Shown: piece by piece, positions 26,751-34,593 of the stretch
Layout of the letters: every line of letters starts with the position of its first letter
Position numbering within the stretch: the stretch's first letter is position 1
Assembly (NCBI RefSeq): GCF_030068445.1
Contig: NZ_JAQPOK010000136.1
Span: forward strand, 1 to 64,000
Source of the DNA: Roseofilum halophilum BLCC-M91
GTDB lineage: Bacteria > Cyanobacteriota > Cyanobacteriia > Cyanobacteriales > Desertifilaceae
DNA: 64,000 nt
Direction: 5' to 3'
The notes under the pieces: generated by a model
What the model saw: only the letters and a program-made list of their open reading frames with translations
What the model was told of the DNA's origin: nothing
The model's database searches: none
Translations under genes and position numbers: made by a program

Positions 26751-28805
26751 ATGTATAGTCGTCAGCTCAATTTATTTGACCACTTAACCTTTCCAGATCA
26801 TCCATCCTGGTTATCTTGGCTCCATCATCAATTACCGAAACCACAAAAGCAACCTGATGGCCCAATTGTCTTAGACTTATTTGCCGGTTGTGGAGGATTA
26901 GCCTTGGGATTTGAAGCCCAAGGATTTCGCACCTACGGGTTTGAAATCAAACCCCACGCTGTAGCCAGTTATCACATCAATTTAGCCGGTCAATGTGTAG
27001 AAACTTGTCTATCCGTGGGTTTACCAGAAGCCCAAGCAGACATCATTATAGGTGGCCCACCTTGTCAACCCTTTAGCCAGATCGGTTATCAGCGTGGTAA
27101 ACGAGATATTAGAGATGGTTTTCCGATTTTTCTGGATGCTGTCTATCGAATACAACCTAAAATTGCCATTCTGGAAAATGTTAGAGGTTTACTCTATCGA
27201 AATAAAAGCTATTTGAGACAAGTTCTAGCAGAATTAGAACGCTTTGGCTATCAAGTCGATGTGAAACTTTTGAATGCTCTTGACTATGGGGTTCCCCAAA
27301 AACGTCAGAGAGTGGTAATTGTGGCTTCTTATGTGGGTTGGTCTTGGCCCGAACCCTTTACCACACAACCAGTAACCGCAGGCATGGCTTTAGGTTCATT
27401 AGCCCTAGAATTTAATCCTGAAAGCCGTTTTTTAACCGAAAGTATGGATCGCTATATTGCCGAATATGAAGCAAAAAGTCGGTGTGTTCGCCCCAGGGAT
27501 TTACACTTAGATCGACCCTCAAGGACAGTTACTTGTCGCAATTTAGGGGGAGCAACGGCCGATATGTTACGGATCAGATTACCCGGCGATCGCCGTCGAA
27601 TGCTTACCGTTCGAGAAGGGGCAAGACTCCAAAGTTTCCCCGATTGGTTTCAATTTCAAGGCACTTTTTATGAACAGTGCGAACAAGTGGGTAATGCTGT
27701 ACCTCCTTTGATGGCTTTAGCTTTAGCGCAACAAGTCAAAAAGGTTCTAGATTCTGAAGTGAATCTCAGTAATTTAAAAATTAGTCCCCTTTCTGACATG
27801 GAGAAGAGAAAATTGGTTAACCCAGATCCCATTGAGACGAAAAAAGAACAAGCCTTAGAAATTGTCAAGAGTATTGGTATCCCCGTCAGAGAAATGACTA
27901 AACGTCGCCGCGAACGGTTGGCATTAGCTCTTTTAGCCGTGGCTCGGATAACGCCTGAAATGTCTTGGAAGGAAGCCAAAAGTTATTTTACCGGTGGTAT
28001 TCATCCCATAACCACTAGAGAAATTATTAAGTTTTGGAATACACACTATGGAGAAAAAATAGCGGATTCATCTTATGATGATGTGCGCCGAAAAGATTTA
28101 ATTTATTTGGTTGAAGCTGGATTAGTGGAAAAGAGTGCAGCCAATCCGACGGCTAATACGAATGATGGTACGCGAGGCTATGCAGTTGGACAAGATGGAC
28201 TGCGACTCTTGCAGGCTTATGATACCGATGATTGGGAAGATGCTTTACTTCATTTTCGCGATCAAAAGGGTGTTTTGGGCGATCGCCTCAGCAAAGCACG
28301 AGAATTCCAGAAAGTTCCAGTTACTTTACCCAACGGTGCGATCGTTAAACTCTCTCCAGGCTCACATAACCGCATTCAAAAAGCTGTGGTAGAAGAATTC
28401 TTACCTCGATTTGCTCAGGGTAAAATTGAGTTACTGTATTTGGGAGATACAGAAAAAAAGATCTTATGCCTTGAGAATGACAAGCTTCTGAGTTTGGGAA
28501 TCTCCACACTAGAGCGGGAGATGCTTCCCGATATTCTCGCCTATGAGGAAGAGCGGAACTGGCTGTTTACCATTGAAGCAGTTCATTCTTCTAACCCAAT
28601 TAATTCTATGCGTCATATGAAACTCAAAGAATTCATGAGAAATTCTACGGCAGGTGTGATTTATGTGAGCGCCTTTGAAAGCATGAAAACATTTGCCAAG
28701 TTTGCCAAGGATATTAGTTGGGAAACTGAAGTTTGGGTGGCGGATAACCCAGATCATATGATTCATTTTGATGGCGATCGGTTTCTTGGCCCTTATCAGC
28801 AGTAA
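26751..28805 (+). CDS. C5-cytosine methyltransferase fused to BsuBI/PstI-type endonuclease
   Basis: 684 residues. Residues about 38-335 form a complete m5C methyltransferase: motif I DLFAGCGGLALGFE, motif IV GGPPCQPFS with catalytic Cys105, motif VI ENVRGL, motif VIII QKRQRV, motif IX ARLQSFP and motif X QVGNAVPP. After a linker, residues about 375-495 resemble the helical N-terminal domain of BsuBI/PstI enzymes. Residues about 510-684 are the nuclease: VKLSPGSHNRIQKAVVEEF, PDILAY (Asp594), FTIEAVHSS (Glu609) and the terminal HFDGDRFLGPY. This is a restriction-modification system on one chain. Stand-alone BsuBI and PstI partner with adenine methyltransferases, so fusion to a cytosine-C5 enzyme is unexpected. 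No separate specificity subunit is near. Confidence 0.9.
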   Translation: MYSRQLNLFDHLTFPDHPSWLSWLHHQLPKPQKQPDGPIVLDLFAGCGGLALGFEAQGFRTYGFEIKPHAVASYHINLAGQCVETCLSVGLPEAQADIIIGGPPCQPFSQIGYQRGKRDIRDGFPIFLDAVYRIQPKIAILENVRGLLYRNKSYLRQVLAELERFGYQVDVKLLNALDYGVPQKRQRVVIVASYVGWSWPEPFTTQPVTAGMALGSLALEFNPESRFLTESMDRYIAEYEAKSRCVRPRDLHLDRPSRTVTCRNLGGATADMLRIRLPGDRRRMLTVREGARLQSFPDWFQFQGTFYEQCEQVGNAVPPLMALALAQQVKKVLDSEVNLSNLKISPLSDMEKRKLVNPDPIETKKEQALEIVKSIGIPVREMTKRRRERLALALLAVARITPEMSWKEAKSYFTGGIHPITTREIIKFWNTHYGEKIADSSYDDVRRKDLIYLVEAGLVEKSAANPTANTNDGTRGYAVGQDGLRLLQAYDTDDWEDALLHFRDQKGVLGDRLSKAREFQKVPVTLPNGAIVKLSPGSHNRIQKAVVEEFLPRFAQGKIELLYLGDTEKKILCLENDKLLSLGISTLEREMLPDILAYEEERNWLFTIEAVHSSNPINSMRHMKLKEFMRNSTAGVIYVSAFESMKTFAKFAKDISWETEVWVADNPDHMIHFDGDRFLGPYQQ

Positions 28806-28877
28806 GCTTTACTTGAATTTCAAACATAGCGCAAAGAATTATTGCCTAGTGGCAAACAAGCTATTACACAACCTTTT

Positions 28878-29516
28878 CTAAATTTGCTCCCTAACCCAAG
28901 CCCGAAATGCTTTCATGGTTTTATTCCTACCTTCAACTTTACTCCGTTGCAGATATTCAGGAATAATTTTTGTTAAAGACAGTCCAGGAAAATGAGGACT
29001 TTCATCAGATTGAATATAAACACCATTTTGTAGTACATTAATTTCTAAACTTGTACCGTTAAATCGCCAGAGTTCCCCGACTCCCAAGGCTTCATAATTG
29101 TTTAACCGAGTCCGAGATGTCAGATCAATTTCAATGGCCAAATCTGGGGGCGGGTCTATACTTAAATCTATTCGCTGTTGACCGCGAACTGCTGCCTCAT
29201 TTTCGATATAGAAACATTGGTCAGCTTCAAGTCCTTGTTTCATGGTTTGACTTTTAAATGTCGTCGAGGCTAAATTTCTGAACTCAATCTCAAGCTCTTC
29301 TAACAAAATCTCCACTAGATTACCAATAATTACTTTATTGTCTTCGTGTTCTGGTAATGGCACCATAATCTCTAAGATTCCTTGACTGTAATGAATTCGA
29401 GACCCGCGTTTTTCTCCCAAATCCTCTAGCAATTCTTCGTACATCTGCCAACTAATATCTTTCATTAAAAGTTGCCGACCGGGAGGAATGACTAATTGTT
29501 CAAGAGTTACTTGCAT
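28878..29516 (-). CDS. Uma2 family (DUF820) putative endonuclease
   Basis: 212 residues from ATG 29516 (MQVTLEQLVIPPG). The fold is PD-(D/E)XK-like: IHYSQGILEIMVP, then PDLAIEIDLTSRT, with the conserved Asp and Glu of the predicted active site, and LGVGELWRF. Uma2 genes are highly multiplied in cyanobacteria and are of unknown function. The frame extends to 29612, but the added residues are not family-like. Confidence 0.9.
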   Translation of the reverse strand: MQVTLEQLVIPPGRQLLMKDISWQMYEELLEDLGEKRGSRIHYSQGILEIMVPLPEHEDNKVIIGNLVEILLEELEIEFRNLASTTFKSQTMKQGLEADQCFYIENEAAVRGQQRIDLSIDPPPDLAIEIDLTSRTRLNNYEALGVGELWRFNGTSLEINVLQNGVYIQSDESPHFPGLSLTKIIPEYLQRSKVEGRNKTMKAFRAWVREQI

Positions 29517-29664
29517 AGGGTTGACCTTTGTATGGATTGATTGTTGGAATGCCGGAATTATGTAGTGAAGTTTTAGGAAATCGCCTGATTCTATGGCATT
29601 CATTATTCTCATAATAGCGCTTCATTGAATCTCAATCTAGAATGAAGCGCTATCATTTTTTAGC

Positions 29665-30594
29665 CTAAATGGAGCCGCTTACTTGATCCGATGAAGTCCA
29701 TTCTAGGGTGTCGCCAATTTGTTCGCCGGTGTGGTAAGCAGCAAGGAGAATTTCTGATGTTTTTCCCCAGGCAATTTGACCGGTTTTGTCAATTCCGATC
29801 GCCCCTAAATCCCGTTGATTGGCTTTGGATTCGGTCATGGTTTTCTCAAAGGCAGCCCCTAAGGACATGCCATCGGTGACGCGGACGACGATGCGAGCGG
29901 CGATGCATTCGTTGATGATATCTTCGCCAATACCGGTACAGCTAATTCCAGCAGCAGAGGTGGCGTAATTTCCGGCAGGCATGGCGGAGTCGCTGACGCG
30001 CCCAATATATTCAAATCCTTTGCCTCCGGTGGAGGTTCCGGCGGCAATTTTACCTTGGTTGTCGAGAGCAACGACACCAATAGTTCCGGTTCCAGGAGCG
30101 GGACTAGCCAGTACATTAGCCATACTGCGTCTAAAGTTGTCTTTGCGGTCTTCTAACCACTCATTTAAGCGCAAATCGGTTAGAGGATTATGAATGGGGA
30201 GTTGCAGTTCTCGCACCAGTTCCATGGCTCCCACATCGGAGAGAATGCGATCGCTCTTTGCTTGCAGAACTTTAGCTAAATCAATGGGATTTTTCACCCG
30301 CGAAACATTGATTACACCGCTAAAGGTTTGCGTCTCTCCATTCATCAGAGAGGCACTCATGCGAATTTGACCATCAGATTGCAAAACGGAACCGGTTCCA
30401 GCATTGTAGCGGGGATCGTCTTCGAGTAAATGGCAGCCTTGAATCACCGCTTCTAAGGCAGGTGTTCCCGCTTCTAAACGGGCATAAACTTGTTTGAGAA
30501 TCTCATACAGGGATTGGCGGACGGCTTCAACGCCTCCTTTACCTTGTAGGGAGCTGCCTGCACCGCCATGAATGATGAGTTTGGGTTGAGTCAT
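29665..30594 (-). CDS. Isoaspartyl peptidase / L-asparaginase (Ntn hydrolase)
   Basis: 309 residues from ATG 30594 (MTQPKLIIHGGAG). Plant-type asparaginase that autocleaves before a threonine to expose the nucleophile, here in GTGTIGVVALD. Other family motifs are DPRYNAGTGSVL, MSASLMNG and NYATSAAGISCTGIGE. It hydrolyses isoaspartyl dipeptides and asparagine. The frame is open upstream to 30648, but that part is encoded by GGGGAATGGG-type repeats and is unlikely to be translated. Confidence 0.93.
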   Translation of the reverse strand: MTQPKLIIHGGAGSSLQGKGGVEAVRQSLYEILKQVYARLEAGTPALEAVIQGCHLLEDDPRYNAGTGSVLQSDGQIRMSASLMNGETQTFSGVINVSRVKNPIDLAKVLQAKSDRILSDVGAMELVRELQLPIHNPLTDLRLNEWLEDRKDNFRRSMANVLASPAPGTGTIGVVALDNQGKIAAGTSTGGKGFEYIGRVSDSAMPAGNYATSAAGISCTGIGEDIINECIAARIVVRVTDGMSLGAAFEKTMTESKANQRDLGAIGIDKTGQIAWGKTSEILLAAYHTGEQIGDTLEWTSSDQVSGSI

Positions 30595-30671
30595 AGGTAA
30601 TGGGGATAGGGGGATAGGGGAATGGGGGAATGATTCAGAATTTCCCAATTGTTACTCTACCGCGTATAGCT

Positions 30672-30812
30672 TTAGCGATCGCGGCGACAGCGTTCAGAAC
30701 AGTATTTTACCTGATCCCAACATTTAGCCCATTTCTTGCGCCAGGTAAAGGGGCGATGACAAACAGGACAGATTTTGGTGGGCAAATCGGATTTTAATCG
30801 CTGGCGAGCCAT
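30672..30812 (-). CDS. Small zinc-ribbon-like protein, DUF2256 family
   Basis: 46 residues, starting MARQRLKSDLPTKICPVC. Four cysteines in CPVC and CSERC plus a WRKKWAKCW core match DUF2256, a short conserved protein found in cyanobacteria and proteobacteria and of unknown function. It sits alone between the asparaginase gene and the divergent methyltransferase gene. The start has GGTTATCC-type context with no strong ribosome site. Confidence 0.85.
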   Translation of the reverse strand: MARQRLKSDLPTKICPVCHRPFTWRKKWAKCWDQVKYCSERCRRDR

Positions 30813-30875
30813 GGTAAGTTAGCGGTAAGGTTTTTTGATTCATTGTAGGGATAACCTACTCTGCTACACCAACAG

Positions 30876-31637
30876 ATGAACGATCGCCCCCATCTATCAG
30901 CGATTAAAATCGTTTTAGTCGAGCCATCTGGCCCCTTAAATGTGGGATCGATCGCCCGTATCATGAAAAATATGGGCTTAAGTCAATTGGTCTTAGTCAA
31001 TCCTCAATGCGATCGCCAAAGTCCAGAAGCGAGACAAATGGCCGTTCATGCTCAGGAAATCTTGACTTGTGCCCAAGTGGTAGAGAGCCTACCAGAAGCC
31101 TTACAGGGTTGCCAAAAAGTGGCAGCCACCATGGGACGCACCATCAGTTTACCAACGGCACTGGAAACCCCCCATACCTTGCTCCCTTGGCTTCTCAGTG
31201 GTGAAAGTGCCCTAGTCTTTGGGCGCGAAGACCGAGGATTAACCAATGACGAACTGAATTTAGCCCAACGCTTTGTGCAAATTCCCAGTCATCCCATCTA
31301 TCCTTCCCTGAATCTAGCCCAATCGGTGGCCATTTGCTGCTATGAACTCTATCGGTGTACCCTAGAAACGCAGACAGAGAAGATTGACCATCAAGGCTCC
31401 GATCTCGCCTCAAGGCAGGTTCTAGAAGCCTATTACGATCATTTAGAATCTCTGTTATTACAGATTGGCTATCTTTATCCCCATACAGCTCACCGAAGGA
31501 TGGAAAAGCTCAAACGGTTTTATAATCGTGCTTATCCCACAGAGCCAGAAGTTGCAATGCTCCGGGGAATCCTCTCTCAGGTAGAATGGGCGATCGCCAA
31601 CCGTTCCCCATCCAAGGGTTCATCAGGAGATACTTAA
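30876..31637 (+). CDS. trmJ: SPOUT tRNA/rRNA methyltransferase, TrmJ-like
   Basis: 253 residues. Predicted 2'-O-ribose methyltransferase of the SpoU/TrmJ group. TrmJ modifies position 32 of tRNA. Motifs are PLNVGSIARIMKNMG near the N-terminus, LVFGREDRGLTNDEL, and the knot motif YPSLNLAQSVAICCYEL. The C-terminal helical extension with LLLQIGYL and RMEKLKRFYNRA is typical of TrmJ. The symbol is by similarity; the exact RNA target is not proved. Confidence 0.85.
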   Translation: MNDRPHLSAIKIVLVEPSGPLNVGSIARIMKNMGLSQLVLVNPQCDRQSPEARQMAVHAQEILTCAQVVESLPEALQGCQKVAATMGRTISLPTALETPHTLLPWLLSGESALVFGREDRGLTNDELNLAQRFVQIPSHPIYPSLNLAQSVAICCYELYRCTLETQTEKIDHQGSDLASRQVLEAYYDHLESLLLQIGYLYPHTAHRRMEKLKRFYNRAYPTEPEVAMLRGILSQVEWAIANRSPSKGSSGDT

Positions 31638-31867
31638 CCGTAGCTCTCCAGGATGGGTTTAAAGAGAATCGCAGACAACGTAGAATAATCGAGGTTTGCT
31701 ATTTTGGATGACCAGGGTAGCTCCAATCGGGCTAATTCCTGCGATCGGGGGCGAAAATACCAAACCCTATTCTAGGTCTGAAGCAGTAAAATCAGCAACA
31801 ATGTAATGGATACTTTGACCGTGGTGGGTTCATTTACAGTTATGATCTGTGTGATAAGGAGTCGTTG

Positions 31868-33529
31868 ATGGCGAAATCAGGAGCAAGAAAAGGAGTAGAC
31901 CGCACTCAACGTCTCGGATCTGCTCAAGGGATAACTCATTTACCAAAACAGGGATCGAGTCGGCATCAAGGGGGGATGTCTTTGCCTAAACAAGGGAAAC
32001 CGACGTGGAAACGCAAGCGGCGATCGCCTTTACAACGGGCGGTTTTATCGGTTTTGGATAAAATTTTACCCGGGGGTAAGAGTGATTTGACCCCCCAAGT
32101 GAATAGAGGGCGATCGCCGCGATCGCACCCTGCATCACCGATCCCACCCTTGAAAGTCGAAAACGATCCCTTAAGATCCCCTGTGCGTTTGGGTTCCCGG
32201 AAACCGCAACGGAAATCGCCCCTGAGAAAGGGAGATTTATCTTCAGTGGCGATCCCCAAGACTCTTTCTCGTCAGCGTTCATCCGATCGCACTCGTCAGG
32301 ATTTGAGTAAGATTAAGAGTCAGCAGAAGGAACAGCTTGAGAAGGATAAGGTGCGATCGCCGCGCAACCGTCGAGATCGACCCTTAAACCGCCCGGAACC
32401 CACTCCCGTATCGCCTTTGATGTATGCAACGCGATTTTTGATTATGGGTGTAGGTATCTGCGCGATCGCCGGAACACTCCTCTCAGCCTCCGATCCCGAA
32501 AGTATGACCTTTTTGGGACTTAAGTTAGCCTCCACGGATAGCCTCTCGAATCAAGTGAATGAAACCCCCGATCCCAGCACCAGTGAAACCACAGATGCCC
32601 TATTACGGGAAAGGGTTGCCAGCCAAAATCCCTGGTTAACAGCTCCCCATCCCCTCCATTTAGAAACTGATTTGCAAGAGCTGAAAAACAACATACAAGC
32701 CTTAGCCAGTCAGACTCCTCGGTTTAAACCCGGAGTGTTTGTTTTAGATTTAGATACTTCGAGCTATGTCGATGTCGAGGGAACAACGGTTTTTTCGGCC
32801 GCCAGTACGATTAAATTACCGATCTTATTAGCCTTTTTTCAAGCCGTCGATGCCGGTCAAATTCGCCTCGATGAAACCTTAACCCTCAAAGAAGAGCATC
32901 TCGCGGGAGGATCGGGGAGTCTCCAATACGATCCCGTAGGCAGTGAATATACAGCCCTAGAAGTCGCCACTTGGATGATGACCATTAGCGACAATACAGC
33001 CACGAACATGATTATCGAGCGATTAGGCGGCATGTCCCAGGTCAATCAGAGCTTTAGCCGTTGGGGACTAAAGCAAACCGTGATTCGGGATTGGTTGCCG
33101 GATCTAGAGGGTAAAAATACCACATCACCCCGTGAATTGGCCCAGGTGATGGCCATGATTCATCAGGGTGATGTGGTATCTCTGAAATCCCGCGATCGCA
33201 TGATTAACATTATGCGCCAAACCGAAACCAGCGTTCTCCTCGAACAAGGCTTAGGATCGGGAGCGACTATTGCCCATAAAACCGGCGACATTGGTAAACT
33301 CTTAGGCGATGTCGCTCTCATCGATCTCCCCAGTGGCAAACGGTACATTGCCGCCGTTTTAGTCGAACGCCCCCATAATGATTATGGTGCAGCCGATCTC
33401 ATTGGTGACATTTCCCGCCTCACCTACGAACAAATGCAAGCGCCCCCCGTAACCCCCAGTGTTACCCCCGGCACATTAGAAGAACTTCCCGTGGACTTTC
33501 CCGAAGCCACTGCTCGGCGCTATCGATGA
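31868..33529 (+). CDS. Beta-lactamase-like serine hydrolase with long basic N-terminus
   Basis: 553 residues from ATG 31868. The first about 180 residues are very basic and Ser/Pro-rich (many RSP, RKP and RRSP) and would be cytoplasmic. A membrane anchor follows (about 187-207). The C-terminal domain is class A beta-lactamase-like: SxxK as AASTIKLP with Ser313 and Lys316, SDN as ISDNTATN, and KTG as AHKTGDIG. I do not see the class A glutamate in its usual context, so a peptidase or penicillin-binding role is as likely as beta-lactamase activity. Several RSP triplets arise because the HIP1 octamer is read as CGA TCG CC. Confidence 0.85.
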   Translation: MAKSGARKGVDRTQRLGSAQGITHLPKQGSSRHQGGMSLPKQGKPTWKRKRRSPLQRAVLSVLDKILPGGKSDLTPQVNRGRSPRSHPASPIPPLKVENDPLRSPVRLGSRKPQRKSPLRKGDLSSVAIPKTLSRQRSSDRTRQDLSKIKSQQKEQLEKDKVRSPRNRRDRPLNRPEPTPVSPLMYATRFLIMGVGICAIAGTLLSASDPESMTFLGLKLASTDSLSNQVNETPDPSTSETTDALLRERVASQNPWLTAPHPLHLETDLQELKNNIQALASQTPRFKPGVFVLDLDTSSYVDVEGTTVFSAASTIKLPILLAFFQAVDAGQIRLDETLTLKEEHLAGGSGSLQYDPVGSEYTALEVATWMMTISDNTATNMIIERLGGMSQVNQSFSRWGLKQTVIRDWLPDLEGKNTTSPRELAQVMAMIHQGDVVSLKSRDRMINIMRQTETSVLLEQGLGSGATIAHKTGDIGKLLGDVALIDLPSGKRYIAAVLVERPHNDYGAADLIGDISRLTYEQMQAPPVTPSVTPGTLEELPVDFPEATARRYR

Positions 33530-33538
33530 TCTGGCTAC

Positions 33539-33655
33539 TGCCATGACACAGCTAAAATAGTGCCTTAGCGTAGGGTGGGTTAGGCGGCTAAAACCTAGAC
33601 TCTGACAGCAATCTATCAATCCGCCGTAACCCACCATTTTAGGGTTGTCACAGCA
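33539..33655 (-). mobile_element. 117-bp MITE, copy 1
   Basis: The element has imperfect terminal inverted repeats (TGCCATGACACAGCTAAAAT at one end, TGCTGTGACAACCCTAAAAT read inward from the other). It is flanked by a 4-bp direct repeat, CTAC, at 33535-33538 and 33656-33659. It is inverted relative to, and about 95% identical with, the copy at 33911-34027. It encodes no transposase and would need one in trans. It lies 9 bp after the beta-lactamase-like gene. Confidence 0.88.
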
Positions 33656-33822
33656 CTACGGTGTTGTCAAAAGTAACATTTTTACGAAAAGGTGGGCAAA
33701 GTATGCTAGTATAATTTCAATTGTTTGACTCATGCTCTTGCCCAGCCTACGATGAGTTGTAATCATAGTCAATCGGGCTTGATATGATCTTAGAGTGAGT
33801 ACCAAAATATCTACAACGTCCT

Positions 33823-34456
33823 ATGAAAAAAAATACAACTCAACGCCTCCTGAGCCTAGTTACTGTATTAACCTTCACCCTTGTATTACCCACCCAGGTT
33901 CACGCCCTAGTGCCGTGACAACCCTAAAATGGTGGGTTACGGCGGATTGATAGATTGCTGTCAGATTCTAGGTTTTAGCCGCCTAACCCACCCTACGCTA
34001 ATGCACATTTTTAGCTGTGTCACGGCACTAGATTGCAGTGACTTAGGCGCTCTAGCAGAATTTGATTCTCGCTGTGCCCAAGGTTCCAGTGCTGCTACTG
34101 GTTCCGCTCCCTCCACGGAGCAGGGTATCCAACTTTTGCAACAGGCTTTTCAGAATCAACAAAGCGATGTTCAAGCTAGAGCAGTCGGTGAAGTCATTCG
34201 TGTTCTTTCCGACGATCGCCAAGGGAGTCAACATCAACGATTTATTGTTAGACTTTCTTCCGGTCAAACCCTATTAATTGCCCATAATATTGACTTAGCA
34301 CCTAGGGTAAATTCCCTATCCGTTGGCGATCGCGTCGAATTTTACGGCGAATATGAATGGAATCCTCAAGGTGGAGTCATTCACTGGACACATCACGATC
34401 CGGCCGGTCGCCATGTCGGTGGATGGATTCGGCATAATGGGCAAGTTTATCAGTAA
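33823..34456 (+). pseudogene. DUF3465 secreted protein split by a MITE
   Basis: ATG 33823 begins a signal peptide (MKKNTTQRLLSLVTVL, ending in a VHA cleavage site). It runs into the MITE at 33911 and hits a stop at 33916-33918. After the element, the frame resumes at the second target copy with LDCSDLGALAEFDSRCAQG and continues through a full DUF3465 domain (HQRFIVRLSSGQTLLIAHNID, GEYEWN, IHWTHHDPAGRH). Removing the 117-bp element and one CTAG restores one continuous frame. The downstream part is still open from an ATG in the MITE (33929) to 34456, so a product without a signal peptide could be made. DUF3465 function is unknown. Confidence 0.9.
33911..34027 (+). mobile_element. 117-bp MITE, copy 2, inside the DUF3465 gene
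   Basis: Same length as copy 1. Terminal inverted repeats are TGCCGTGACAACCCTAAAAT and TGCCGTGACACAGCTAAAAA. The flanking 4-bp direct repeat is CTAG (33907-33910 and 34028-34031). Both insertions chose a CTA-beginning tetranucleotide. Four-base duplications of this kind fit some IS5-family transposases, but the parent element is not identified. Confidence 0.9.
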
Positions 34457-34469
34457 AATGGGTCTAAAA

Positions 34470-34499
34470 CCGTGTCCTTCTAGGACGGCTTTTCTTGTT
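34470..34499 (+). terminator. Hairpin with T-rich tail after DUF3465
   Basis: CCGTGTCCT-TCT-AGGACGG forms a stem with a small bulge, followed by CTTTTCTTGTTCT. It lies 14 bp past the DUF3465 stop, ahead of the MHS transporter. Confidence 0.45.
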
Positions 34500-34593
34500 C
34501 TCTTAGGACGGTGAGTATGTCAACAGTAACTCTCTTCATGGTTTTAGATCGATTGAGCTAAAGTATATATGAAGCCGTTAACTAAAGATCCGA

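Noticed and set aside
33929-34456. Intact DUF3465 gene starting at 33929
   Set aside because: The first 33 codons are MITE sequence; the true start and signal peptide are at 33823, ahead of the insertion.
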